Shown piece by piece: positions 32,544 to 41,421 of a stretch of 64,000 bases of DNA (positions within the stretch are counted from its first letter, which is position 1; each line of letters begins with the position of its first letter). The position numbers and the translations under genes were made by a program. The DNA is from an uncultured Bacilli bacterium (GTDB lineage Bacteria > Bacillota_I > Bacilli_A > RF39 > UBA660): the NCBI GenBank assembly GCA_910587325.1, contig CAJUKB010000005.1, positions 9,985 through 73,984 of the forward strand, read 5' to 3'. The notes beneath the pieces are model-generated. The model had not been told where the DNA came from and searched no databases. It was given only the letters and a program-made list of their open reading frames with translations.

Positions 32544-34796
32544 TCACGACATTTTACAAAAAATTGACTCTATTTCTTCTTTTGTTTCTTCTAATAATTC
32601 TATTCGATAGTTTTCAATCCCTATTTTTTGCAATTCTTTTATTTGTTCACTTAAATCCATATTCTTATAATAAAACAAATGTGTTAAGTGATTTTCCGTT
32701 ATTTCAGGTAAGATTCGGTATAATTTATCATGACAATCTTTTAAATAGTATTTATCTTTTTCTTGGCAAATCGTACAATTTTTTTCTTGATTTACTAACA
32801 TATTTAAAGGACAATGCCTCATTACCATTATTTCAGGCTTCCCATAAACAAATACTTCTATTTTTTCTTTCTTATTTACATACTTACATAATTCTTTTAT
32901 TTGTTCCATATCATTTTCGATTGATAACGTAATACGTGAAATACCTAAGCTCTCTAAAAACCGAACACTTGAAGAATTGGCAATATTGAAAAAATAATCT
33001 GCAACAACTTCATTTTCTTTTCTATACTTGTATAAAGAACCCGTTTCCCCTACTAATAATTTTTCTCCAACTAAATGCAAAAAGTCATTTTTTACACGGC
33101 TAAGCCTCAAATAAACATTTCCTTTATTCTTGTATTTGTGATATAAACTGCTATCCGTTACATAAATGGCATGAACATTTTTAGATAAACATATATTGAG
33201 TTGTTCTTCATTACGAACTAAAACATTTATGTTTTTCTTTGCAGTTGGTTTTAAAATCGGTTCTTTCTTAAATGTTACTTCTTTTTCTAAAAAAACATTA
33301 GGTACTTTATTTTCTCTTATTTCTGTTAACTTTTCTTCTAAATTTCTTCGTAAACTTTTTAATTCACTCATGGGAATAAAAATCTCTTTATCTCTTATAA
33401 TTTGAATATCTTGTAATACAAAAGGACTATTTCCTAAACCACCTATTTTTTCTTCAATTACTTCATTGCTCGTTGAATTTTTTAGTGATTCTTCTACTCT
33501 ATTTCCCTTTTCTACTACTACATTTTCGCCATCACTAAATTTTATAGATAAAGGTATACCCTTTTTCGCTGTTAATTCACATAGAATTGGTATTTTTTTA
33601 TAACGGATGTTTTCCAATTCTTTTGTAAGTACAGAATCAATGGTTTTTAAAACTTTTCCTTTCTTTTTTAAATTGATTTTATTAGTAACAAAAACAATAT
33701 CTCCACTCCTAGCATGATTCACTAAAAAACCACTTTCATTGTATAGAAAATTTACCATGCAACCTTTATCGTCGTTTACAAAACGAATACCATCTTCTTG
33801 ATGCAAATCGCATTCAAGTTTTATTTTAATTTTATCCTTGTTTATCTCTAAAACATTGCCTAGAAAAATCCCTTGATGATTAGGAGTTTCGATATTCATT
33901 AAATCCTCATTTGTATCTTTAAATAAATGCCCTTTAGTAAATCCACGATTAAATAATACTTTTAGTTTATTTATTTCTTCTTCGCTTATTTCTAAAGACT
34001 TATTTTCGTTATAATTATCTATTAAATTTCGATATAATCTTGTTACAAATCCTACATAACTTGGACTTTTCATTCTACCTTCTATTTTTAAAGAATAGAT
34101 ATTGGATTCCATAATTTCTTTAAAATGTTCTAAAGTACTAAACTCTTTTGGACTTAATAAATATTTTCCTTTTGTAGGCACAACCCTATCATTTTTTATA
34201 AGTGTAAAAGGAAGACGACAAATTCCTGCACAAGAACCGCGATTTCCACTTCTATCCATAAGTAAGCTGCTAAACAGACATTGCCCTGAATACGAAATAC
34301 ATAAAGCTCCATGAATGAAGGCTTCTATTTCCATAGACGTATCAAAATTGTTTATCTCTTCCAAAGAAAGTTCTCTTGCTAGTACTACTCTTTTGATTCC
34401 AAGATGTTCTAGCATTTTTAGTTGTTCCATGTTATGGTTATGCATTTGAGTAGATGCATGAATTTCTAGGTTTGGATATTTATCACGAACTAATTTTATT
34501 AATCCTAAATCTTGCATAATCACAGCATCCACATTGTTTTGATGTAAAAAACGAATATACTCTAAACACCCTTCTAGTTCTGTTTCATAAATCATCGTAT
34601 TGATTGTTACATAGATTTTAACCCCATATAAATGACAATACTTAATAGCTTTCACCATTTCACTTTCATTAAAGTTATCAGCGTAGGCTCTTGCGCCAAA
34701 TTTCTTACCACCTAAATAAACAGCATCACAACCATTATGAATAGCAGCCAGTAAGCTTTCTTTATTGCCAACAGGAGATAACAATTCCTTTTTCAT
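32544..34796 (-). CDS. U32 family peptidase (RNA hydroxylation type)
   Basis: A 750-residue protein. The N-terminal TIM-barrel-like U32 part opens MKKELLSPVGNKESLLAAIH, NGCDAVYLGGKKFGARAYAD and has HASTQMHNHN, EAFIHGALCISYSGQCLFS and RSGNRGSCAGICRLPF, the U32 signature whose cysteines are proposed to bind a cluster. The C-terminal half includes a DUF3656-like region and further Cys (CPLNML, CTICQEK). Relatives RlhA and TrhP hydroxylate rRNA or tRNA pyrimidines, so that role is more likely than proteolysis. It is a single-gene unit with a terminator. Confidence 0.88.
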   Translation of the reverse strand: MKKELLSPVGNKESLLAAIHNGCDAVYLGGKKFGARAYADNFNESEMVKAIKYCHLYGVKIYVTINTMIYETELEGCLEYIRFLHQNNVDAVIMQDLGLIKLVRDKYPNLEIHASTQMHNHNMEQLKMLEHLGIKRVVLARELSLEEINNFDTSMEIEAFIHGALCISYSGQCLFSSLLMDRSGNRGSCAGICRLPFTLIKNDRVVPTKGKYLLSPKEFSTLEHFKEIMESNIYSLKIEGRMKSPSYVGFVTRLYRNLIDNYNENKSLEISEEEINKLKVLFNRGFTKGHLFKDTNEDLMNIETPNHQGIFLGNVLEINKDKIKIKLECDLHQEDGIRFVNDDKGCMVNFLYNESGFLVNHARSGDIVFVTNKINLKKKGKVLKTIDSVLTKELENIRYKKIPILCELTAKKGIPLSIKFSDGENVVVEKGNRVEESLKNSTSNEVIEEKIGGLGNSPFVLQDIQIIRDKEIFIPMSELKSLRRNLEEKLTEIRENKVPNVFLEKEVTFKKEPILKPTAKKNINVLVRNEEQLNICLSKNVHAIYVTDSSLYHKYKNKGNVYLRLSRVKNDFLHLVGEKLLVGETGSLYKYRKENEVVADYFFNIANSSSVRFLESLGISRITLSIENDMEQIKELCKYVNKKEKIEVFVYGKPEIMVMRHCPLNMLVNQEKNCTICQEKDKYYLKDCHDKLYRILPEITENHLTHLFYYKNMDLSEQIKELQKIGIENYRIELLEETKEEIESIFCKMS

Positions 34797-34831
34797 AACA
34801 CCACTTCTTCTTTATTTATTATAGCACAAAA

Positions 34832-34858
34832 GAAAAAAGAGAATTTAAATTGTTCTCT
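34832..34858 (-). terminator. Terminator of the J-domain gene
   Basis: Minus strand GAGAA-CAATTTAAA-TTCTC followed by TTTTTT; the stop codon is in the loop. Confidence 0.65.
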
Positions 34859-35732
34859 CATCGCTTTCCTCTTTTACTTGCATTTTTTTAAAATCCTCAT
34901 ATTTACGTCTTAATTGATGATTGTAATAGGATCTATTTAAGGAAGATTTTTTTCTATGAATATTCCAATACGCTTTATCTTTCTCTTCTCGTTCTTTTTC
35001 TAAAGGCTCTATTCTTTCCTTTTCTAAAGTTATTTTTAAATTAGTCAATTGTTTTTCAACTTCTTCAACTAATTCTACACAATTTCGATATAAATTGTAT
35101 TGTTTTTCCGTTATTGTTAAACTAAGCAATCGATTGGAATCTCTTTTTTTGAATTTTTCTATATAATTTAAGGCATTTACATACCCTTCATCACTTGTTT
35201 TACTTGTTTTTACTTCTTTTACAATATTGTTAATATTTTCTTTTTCTACTTTTATTTTATTTTCAATTTGTTCCTCTTCCAATTTTAGATTTTTCATTAC
35301 TTCTTCGCATTCCACAATCTGTCGATCTATTTCTGCAATTTCTGAAAAATCAATTTCTTTTGGTTCTTCTGCTGTTTTTTCACTTCTATTTTGAGAAGAA
35401 CTTGGCTTCCCGTAAAAGTAATTTTGAAATGAATTTACAAATTCATCCACAACTTGATTTACAAAATCATTAACAGTTGAATTAGCATTCTGACCACCAA
35501 CCTTGGATTTTCTAGTTTCATCATATTCTTTACGTTTAATTGGGTCAAATAAAATAGCATAAGCTTCACTTACTTCTTTAAATTTAGCCTCTAATTCTAA
35601 TTTTTCTTCTTGCGTTTTATTTACATTCATATCAGGATGATATTTTTTTGATAAGTCTCGATAAGCGGCTTTAACGATTTCTTCATCAGCATTCTTTGAA
35701 ACTCCTAAGATTTCATAATAATCTTTTTCCAT
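34845..35732 (-). CDS. J-domain protein with coiled coil
   Basis: A 295-residue protein. Residues 1-72 are a J domain: [20 protein letters not shown], the HPD motif at 32-34, then [20 protein letters not shown]. The rest lacks the Gly/Phe, zinc-finger and C-terminal peptide-binding parts of DnaJ and is instead a long Glu/Lys-rich coiled coil. It is therefore a class C co-chaperone that would stimulate a DnaK on a special client. It is 12 bp downstream of the membrane-protein gene at 35745, which may be its partner. Confidence 0.85.
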   Translation of the reverse strand: MEKDYYEILGVSKNADEEIVKAAYRDLSKKYHPDMNVNKTQEEKLELEAKFKEVSEAYAILFDPIKRKEYDETRKSKVGGQNANSTVNDFVNQVVDEFVNSFQNYFYGKPSSSQNRSEKTAEEPKEIDFSEIAEIDRQIVECEEVMKNLKLEEEQIENKIKVEKENINNIVKEVKTSKTSDEGYVNALNYIEKFKKRDSNRLLSLTITEKQYNLYRNCVELVEEVEKQLTNLKITLEKERIEPLEKEREEKDKAYWNIHRKKSSLNRSYYNHQLRRKYEDFKKMQVKEESDERTI

Positions 35733-35744
35733 TTAATTTTCCCA

Positions 35745-36932
35745 CTATTCTTTATCTATATTTTTGTCGTATGCCTCATCCGCAACTTCATATCGACGAT
35801 TTTTAGAAATAAAGCTTAACAGTCTTGTAGAACCCCAACCAATGAAGGCTAGAACAAAGAAGTAAATGACTCCAAAAATCGTAAATTTTGGTTCTGACTT
35901 CGTAATCAAACTAATGATAGATGCTCCAGCACTCATACTAGTGACAATCGTTAAACTATTAATCGACTTACTTGTTACATCACTTTTTAAACTAGAAAAC
36001 AATTTTTGGGCAGAACTAACATATGTTTGGGTCATATCCCATAAATATTTAATATAATCCAAAGTATCACGTAGTGTTTCAAAGCGATACCCTGAAATGG
36101 CCAAAAATTCTGTTAATTCCGCATCACTTTTCGCAATCTTTTCGCGAGTAGAAATATAAGTTCCCATTTGGTTAATACGTCCGTCAATTAAATTTACAGT
36201 TTTAGAGTATCCTTCTAACTTACTACTAAATTTAACAATATCTGCTCCCTTAACTTTAGCATTTTCTTTTACGTTATCAATTTTCTCCCAAATAATACGA
36301 TGCAAGTTTAAATAACGATGTAACTGTCCTTTAAATTCACGAATAAAAACTTGTTCTTCAATATATTTTTCAATTTTTTCTAAGGATTGTTTCTTATTAT
36401 TAATAAAATAATATTTGTCTCCTCTAACGACATCATATCGTTCATTTGTAAATTCAAAATATTTTTGCTTTTCTGTTCTAGATAATAGATCTGCTATTTG
36501 TTCTTTAGTGGCTTTATCAAATACAATAAAATATGGGTATACTGTTTCAATATTGGCAAGTTCTTTTGGAACTGGTGCTCCTAAACTAAATAGATAACTG
36601 ATTGCAGGAGATAATTTATTTTCATAATAGTCAGTTACTTTATCTAAATCTGCAAATAAAGTATCTTCACTTACATTTTTGTTATTTAAACAAATCAAAC
36701 CATCTTCATAAATTTTAACCGTTATATCATAAGCCGTGGTAAATCTTATATACTCTTCGCCATCCACTCCATAATCTATTTTTCCAATAGCTAAAGCTTT
36801 ACGATACTCTTGTAATTTTTCTGTATCTAATTTTAGTTGTGTTTTGCATTCTCTTAAAAAATCATAAATTTCTGTTAATTGTAACATAGTTCTTTGGAAC
36901 CAACCACCGATATATACATTCGTAATTTTCAT
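35745..36932 (-). CDS. Coiled-coil membrane protein, unknown
   Basis: About 395 residues. A soluble helical N-terminal region of about 320 residues includes YFIVFDKATKEQIADLLSRT and possible coiled coils (QLKLDTEKLQEYRKALAIG). Two hydrophobic helices follow near the C-terminus (SLTIVTSMSAGASIISLI and FGVIYFFVLAFIGWGS) with a short cytoplasmic tail. No family recognised. It is upstream of and close to the J-domain gene. ATG 36932 is chosen; GTG 36941 is an alternative. Confidence 0.65.
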   Translation of the reverse strand: MKITNVYIGGWFQRTMLQLTEIYDFLRECKTQLKLDTEKLQEYRKALAIGKIDYGVDGEEYIRFTTAYDITVKIYEDGLICLNNKNVSEDTLFADLDKVTDYYENKLSPAISYLFSLGAPVPKELANIETVYPYFIVFDKATKEQIADLLSRTEKQKYFEFTNERYDVVRGDKYYFINNKKQSLEKIEKYIEEQVFIREFKGQLHRYLNLHRIIWEKIDNVKENAKVKGADIVKFSSKLEGYSKTVNLIDGRINQMGTYISTREKIAKSDAELTEFLAISGYRFETLRDTLDYIKYLWDMTQTYVSSAQKLFSSLKSDVTSKSINSLTIVTSMSAGASIISLITKSEPKFTIFGVIYFFVLAFIGWGSTRLLSFISKNRRYEVADEAYDKNIDKE

Positions 36933-36952
36933 AAAACTCACTACTTTCTAAT

Positions 36953-37396
36953 TTAAATGTCTATGCTAAAAAAAGTTGCATCATCTGCTTTAAAGCCGAA
37001 ATTTTTATAACATGTGTGTGCGGGAACTCTAAAATTTCTACTCCATAATTTTATAGCTATACACTCATGATTTTTACACACTGTACGTACAGTTTCTAAC
37101 ATTTTGGTTGCAATATGATGTTTACGAAATTCCGGTTTTACACAAACGTGATTTAAAATTGCAAATGTTCCCATTTCTTTAAACATAGTCGGTACAATCG
37201 CAATACGAGTGTGTGCTATTACTTTTCCTTCATATTCTCCGATAATATAGATTTGATTACGATCTGTTCTATTTTCATTAAATACTTTAAGTGCTTCTTC
37301 ATAATCTGTGTGTTCTTCAAAAACTTCATTACATAAATCTACAATACCTCGTATTTTAGAGGCGTCTGCCAAAGAAAATTTTACATTTATATCCAT
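36953..37396 (-). CDS. GNAT family N-acetyltransferase
   Basis: A 147-residue acetyltransferase with the motif VKPEFRKHHIATKMLETVRT at about residues 90-109, preceded by AILNHVCV and followed by CIAIKLWSRNFRVPAHTCYK, NFGF. This is a single GNAT domain with an unknown substrate. It lies 12 bp upstream of the 35745 membrane-protein gene and is likely its operon leader. Confidence 0.85.
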   Translation of the reverse strand: MDINVKFSLADASKIRGIVDLCNEVFEEHTDYEEALKVFNENRTDRNQIYIIGEYEGKVIAHTRIAIVPTMFKEMGTFAILNHVCVKPEFRKHHIATKMLETVRTVCKNHECIAIKLWSRNFRVPAHTCYKNFGFKADDATFFSIDI

Positions 37397-37485
37397 ATAT
37401 ACTAACTCCTTTTCTACTATAAGTAGATTTTAACATAAAATTCATTCCCTTTATAGGATTTACACTTTCGTTTACGCTTTGTTGT

Positions 37486-37518
37486 CAAAAAAGAATCGTA
37501 TTTTCAAACTCCGATTCT
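37486..37518 (-). terminator. Terminator of the tandem-repeat protein gene
   Basis: Minus strand GAATCG-13-nt loop-CGATTC then TTTTTT; it overlaps the last codons of the gene. Confidence 0.75.
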
Positions 37519-39354
37519 CTTATTTTCTAATTTTCTAGTATTTTGTGTTTCTAATTTCATAACATTATTCCTAACACATATAGCAATAATGCGTAACATT
37601 TTATTATAAGCTACTTCATCTTTGACATCTTTTTCTTCTAAAAACTCCAATGTATCCCAAATGCGAGTAGCTCCTAGACGATTTGTTCCCCAATTCATCT
37701 CCCAATAAACATATTTTTTTATTTCTAATAGTTCTTTTGCAAAAACATCTTTTATAAACAAAACTTGTTTCTTTTGCTTACCTTTTGGTTTAAAGTTATT
37801 CTCTATATTAGTATTGTATCGATTTCGACTTCTTCCTTCTTGCCCTATCATTTTTGGTTTGTTTTCTTTTTTAGGAGGTTCTTCCTTTTTAATAAAAGAA
37901 ACTTGTTTGCTTTCTTTACCTACTGTTGTATTCTCACTTAAGTTTTTCTCCTTTATGGAATTAGGCATATACTGCCCATTTATAGAACAATTTAAAATAT
38001 CACAATATAATCCACAATCAAAAAATATCATTTTCTTGCTAGATAATCTTTCTCGTAACTTATTTAAAATCATCTTTTGTTCTTGAGTTAATTCCATTTG
38101 TAAGATAGCTTGTTTTATCAATTGTAATCCTCTTTTTTTACAATGTTTTTCATAATAAGCAATACGTAAAACCAGCTTTTCCCATAAATCCATCGATAGA
38201 TTGTTTAATTCTTCTATTACTATATCGTTAAAATAGATTTTAGTTAAAATATTATTTTTAGTATTCTCAGTAAAAATCATATTTAATTTTTGATTTTCTT
38301 CATTAGAGAATAATAGATTGTTATTTAGAAACAAAATACTTATTTTTTGCTTTTGAATAACTATATCTTGTTTACAATACTCTTCTTTACATAGTGCTAA
38401 TGCTTCTTCGTATTTTTCTTCACATATTAATCTTTTTATAATTTGACTGATTGCTATTAATTTTGATTTAATAAATCCTTTATCTTGCCATATTTGATAT
38501 GCCTTATCACATTCTTCTATAATTTCTTCTTGGCTGTTTCCTAATTTGAATAAGATATTTATTTTTTGCTTTTGAATAGCTATATTTTGTTTACAATACT
38601 CGTCTTTACATAGTGCTAATGCTTCTTCGTATTTTTCTTCACATATTAATCTTTTTATAATTTGACTGATTGCTATTAATTTTGATTTAATAAATCCTTT
38701 ATCTTGCCATATTTGATATGCCTTATCACATTCTTCTATAATTTCTTCTTGGCTGTTTCCTAATTTGAATAAGATATTTATTTTTTGCTTTTGAATAGCT
38801 ATATTTTGTTTACAATACTCGTCTTTACATAGTGCTAATGCTTCTTCGTATTTTTCTTCACATATTAATCTTTTTATAATTTGACTGATTGCTATTAATT
38901 TTGATTTAATAAATCCTTTATCTTGCCATATTTGATATGCCTTATCACATTCTTCTATAATTTCTTCTTGGCTGTTTCCTAATTTGAATAAGATATTTAT
39001 TTTTTGCTTTTGAATAGCTATATTTTGTTTACAATACTCGTCTTTACATAGTGCTAATGCTTCTTCGTATTTTTCTTCACATATTAATCTTTTTATAATT
39101 TGACTGATTGCTATTAATTTTGATTTAATAAATCCTTTATCTTGCCATATTTGATATGCCTTATCACATTCTTCTATAATTTCTTCTTGGCTGTTTCCTA
39201 ATTTGAATAAGATATTTATTTTTTGCTTTTGAATAGCTATATTTTGTTTACAATACTCGTCTTTACATAGTGCTAATGCTTCTTCGTATTTTTCTTCTTG
39301 CACTCGCATTTTTATTTCTTTTAATATTTCTTTATATTCTTCAAATGTTAACAT
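37504..39354 (-). CDS. Protein with four identical 73-residue repeats (TPR-like)
   Basis: About 616 residues. After a 19-residue start it has four repeats of 73 residues that are identical in protein and apparently in DNA, beginning EEKYEEALALCKDEYCKQNI and ending QIIKRLIC, then a fifth diverged partial copy. Each unit looks like paired helices of a TPR/SEL1-like solenoid. The C-terminal 250 residues are different, with helical and basic parts and an end EMNWGTNRLGATRIWDTLEF. No signal peptide. A strong promoter lies 28 bp upstream. The start is ATG 39354 or GTG 39363. Function unknown; a protein-binding scaffold is plausible. Confidence 0.65.
   Translation of the reverse strand: MLTFEEYKEILKEIKMRVQEEKYEEALALCKDEYCKQNIAIQKQKINILFKLGNSQEEIIEECDKAYQIWQDKGFIKSKLIAISQIIKRLICEEKYEEALALCKDEYCKQNIAIQKQKINILFKLGNSQEEIIEECDKAYQIWQDKGFIKSKLIAISQIIKRLICEEKYEEALALCKDEYCKQNIAIQKQKINILFKLGNSQEEIIEECDKAYQIWQDKGFIKSKLIAISQIIKRLICEEKYEEALALCKDEYCKQNIAIQKQKINILFKLGNSQEEIIEECDKAYQIWQDKGFIKSKLIAISQIIKRLICEEKYEEALALCKEEYCKQDIVIQKQKISILFLNNNLLFSNEENQKLNMIFTENTKNNILTKIYFNDIVIEELNNLSMDLWEKLVLRIAYYEKHCKKRGLQLIKQAILQMELTQEQKMILNKLRERLSSKKMIFFDCGLYCDILNCSINGQYMPNSIKEKNLSENTTVGKESKQVSFIKKEEPPKKENKPKMIGQEGRSRNRYNTNIENNFKPKGKQKKQVLFIKDVFAKELLEIKKYVYWEMNWGTNRLGATRIWDTLEFLEEKDVKDEVAYNKMLRIIAICVRNNVMKLETQNTRKLENKRIGV
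38422..39297 (-). repeat. Four tandem 219-bp repeats within a gene
   Basis: Units at 39297-39079, 39078-38860, 38859-38641 and 38640-38422, all 219 bp, appear identical base for base. A diverged partial fifth unit follows from 38421. In-frame repeats this similar imply very recent expansion or ongoing recombination, and copy number probably varies between strains. Confidence 0.95.
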
Positions 39355-39381
39355 TATTTTCACTAACTTTCTGTGCCATTT

Positions 39382-39410
39382 ATTATAGTAAAATCACTTT
39401 TTATCGTCAA
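39382..39410 (-). promoter_or_regulatory. Promoter of the tandem-repeat gene
   Basis: Minus strand -35 TTGACG (39405-39410), 17-bp spacer, -10 TATAAT (39382-39387): a strong promoter with a very short leader. Confidence 0.85.
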
Positions 39411-39418
39411 GAAAAAAT

Positions 39419-40126
39419 TTATTCTTTTAGTTTGCTTTCCCCCGTTTTATAATCTATATCTATTCCTTCTTGTACGTTGTAGACAAAAACATGAAACTCT
39501 ATTCCATCTCCATTGTCTTCTACCGAATGTGCTTCCATTTCTACCCCACTTGCTACTAAATTTTCTCCTCCAAATATAGGCGTTACACGATACAAAACAT
39601 GGTTATTCGTTTTCTTAATATATTCAGCTACTTGATTTTCAAAATTGAGCATTCCTTTGGTGTTCATTTGTCTTGTACAAGTAATTAAGTTTTGAACGTT
39701 TGCGTTTTCTCCGGTTAATTGATATCCAATCAGGTGACATCGATTGTATAAGTATTTTCCCTCTACAATATCGTATTTTATTGTATGCCATCCACTAGGT
39801 TTTACCATACCGATGCTTCCACGTTCTTCTATTGGCATTAAATCTACTCCGATATTTGCAGTGGCTACCCCACACCTTCCAAAATCGTCTAGTGTACTAT
39901 AATTTTCATAAGAAGTCGCTGTATAATCACTTTCTTCAAAAAAAGGCTTATTGTTATTAATGATAATAAAATCGTTTCCGCTATAGGAAGGAATCTCTTC
40001 TATATTATAGGAAGGAATCTCTATCTTTTTTTTATTTTCTTCATAAATACCATATCCACCAATGCATACTAAAACTATAAGTGTTGCAATTAAACTTTTA
40101 GGATTTTGTTTTTTTCTTTTTGCCAT
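39419..40126 (-). CDS. DNA/RNA non-specific endonuclease (EndA/streptodornase-like), membrane anchored
   Basis: A 235-residue protein. A short basic start (MAKRKKQNPKS) and one helix (LIATLIVLVCIGGYGIY) anchor or export it. The nuclease domain has GWHTIKYDIVEGKYLYNRCH, LIGYQLTGEN, and VQNLITCTRQMNTKGMLNFE, the beta-beta-alpha-metal core of the family with the general-base His in NRCHLIGY (elsewhere DRGH) and the metal-binding Asn in the following helix. Relatives degrade DNA outside the cell, for nutrition or DNA uptake. It follows the sirtuin gene by 12 bp. Confidence 0.88.
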   Translation of the reverse strand: MAKRKKQNPKSLIATLIVLVCIGGYGIYEENKKKIEIPSYNIEEIPSYSGNDFIIINNNKPFFEESDYTATSYENYSTLDDFGRCGVATANIGVDLMPIEERGSIGMVKPSGWHTIKYDIVEGKYLYNRCHLIGYQLTGENANVQNLITCTRQMNTKGMLNFENQVAEYIKKTNNHVLYRVTPIFGGENLVASGVEMEAHSVEDNGDGIEFHVFVYNVQEGIDIDYKTGESKLKE

Positions 40127-40138
40127 CTACATACCTCC

Positions 40139-40855
40139 TTACAGATTTTCAAAAACATGGCCTAGACTATCATGTATTACTAGATTTGCCGTACCATCAT
40201 ATGGTGTTTCGTCCTTATTAATTAAAACTAAATATTTTCCTTTAAAATATCGAATTAATCCACTTGCGGGATAGACAGTTAAACTTGTACCTGCTACAAT
40301 TAAAACTTCCGCTTTTTCTATAAAATCAATTGCACTTTTTAATGTTGTTTCTTCTAAAGATTCTTCATAAAGAACTACATCCGGTTTTATCATTCCTCCA
40401 CAATTACATTTGGGAATGTCTTTACTTGCAAATATATAACTTGCTTCATAAAATGTATGACAATTCATACAATAATTTCTTAAGATACTCCCATGTAGTT
40501 CCAATACATTTTTACTTCCACTTTTTTGATGTAATCCATCAATGTTTTGCGTAATAATTGCTTTTAGTTTACCAATTTGTTCTAATTCTGTTAATTTTTT
40601 ATGCGTGATATTTGGTTGATACTTTAAAGAGTTCATTTTATCTTTATAAAATTCGAAAAAATCTTCCGTATGATTCATAAAAAAAGTATGGCTTAATATC
40701 TCTTCCGGTGGAAACTTAAATTTTTGATTATATAATCCATCTTTGCTTCTAAAATCCGGTATTCCGGACTCTGTTGATACACCTGCACCGCCAAAGAAAA
40801 CAATAGCACCACTATTTTTGATAATACTTTTTAATTCTTCTATTTCGTAACTCAT
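40139..40855 (-). CDS. cobB: Sir2 family NAD-dependent protein deacylase
   Basis: A 238-residue sirtuin removing acyl groups from lysines using NAD. The Rossmann motifs are FFGGAGVSTESGIPDFRSKD and ITQNIDGLHQKSGS, the catalytic His121 is in ELHGS, and the zinc site is Cys129, Cys132, Cys150 and Cys152. AGTSLTVYPASGLI completes the NAD site. The Lys in FRSKDGLYN favours class U/M-type deacetylases rather than desuccinylases, though this is not certain. It sits upstream of the nuclease gene. Confidence 0.93.
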   Translation of the reverse strand: MSYEIEELKSIIKNSGAIVFFGGAGVSTESGIPDFRSKDGLYNQKFKFPPEEILSHTFFMNHTEDFFEFYKDKMNSLKYQPNITHKKLTELEQIGKLKAIITQNIDGLHQKSGSKNVLELHGSILRNYCMNCHTFYEASYIFASKDIPKCNCGGMIKPDVVLYEESLEETTLKSAIDFIEKAEVLIVAGTSLTVYPASGLIRYFKGKYLVLINKDETPYDGTANLVIHDSLGHVFENL

Positions 40856-40886
40856 AATCCACCTATTCTCTATTTAAAGTATACCA

Positions 40887-40915
40887 CAAAAAAATATAGA
40901 TTTTATTCTATATTT
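40887..40915 (-). terminator. Terminator of the 40973 gene
   Basis: Minus strand AAATATAGA-ATAAAA-TCTATATTT followed by T. Confidence 0.7.
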
Positions 40916-40972
40916 CTGCTAATATTTTTTTATTTTATAAACGATAGCCCTCTTCTTTTAGTAAAAATATTA

Positions 40973-41410
40973 TCATCCTTTATTTTTTCTCTCTTTTTCA
41001 TATAATTCCAATACTTCATTAAACTGTTCTCCTTGCCAAATAAAATTTAAAGTGACAACACTTCCTAAACTATTTTCTAATTTTATAGCATAGCAGTTTT
41101 TCTGATTGTCTTCATAAAATGCACTTAATTTTATTTTTTCTAAATTTCCAAAGTTTTTTAATAAATCCCTTATGATTTGTTCATAAAATATAGCACTATA
41201 GGTAGTAGAAATATCCATTAGCCAGTGTCTTTCATACCCTCTTTTTGGAACATAGATTTCCAAAGTACAAACTTGCTCTTTTTCCCTTTTAATAGAATCA
41301 AACTCCAAATTCCCTTCAACAGGTATAGAATCTGTAAGTATGAGTTCAAGCGTTTCCATAACTACTTTTGCTTTTTCTTTCGCAATCTTTTTAATATTCT
41401 CTTTCTTCAT
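40973..41410 (-). CDS. Hypothetical protein (145 aa)
   Basis: A soluble alpha/beta protein without recognised motifs. The N-terminus is a basic helix (KENIKKIAKEKAKVVMETLE) and the rest looks like strands and helices (CTLEIYVPKRGYERHWLMDI, LGSVVTLNFIWQGEQFNE). It is the last gene of a four-gene unit from the 45309 promoter, 11 bp after the 41422 gene. Its job is presumably linked to the coiled-coil membrane protein heading that unit. Confidence 0.55.
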   Translation of the reverse strand: MKKENIKKIAKEKAKVVMETLELILTDSIPVEGNLEFDSIKREKEQVCTLEIYVPKRGYERHWLMDISTTYSAIFYEQIIRDLLKNFGNLEKIKLSAFYEDNQKNCYAIKLENSLGSVVTLNFIWQGEQFNEVLELYEKERKNKG

Positions 41411-41421
41411 TTCTTTTCCTC

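Noticed and set aside
32564..32932. Plus-strand 122-codon reading frame
   Set aside because: It lies antisense inside the well-supported U32 peptidase gene, is hydrophobic from reversed AT-rich codons and has no ribosome site.
38422..39297. CRISPR array
   Set aside because: The 219-bp units are contiguous, in frame and without spacers; they encode protein repeats.
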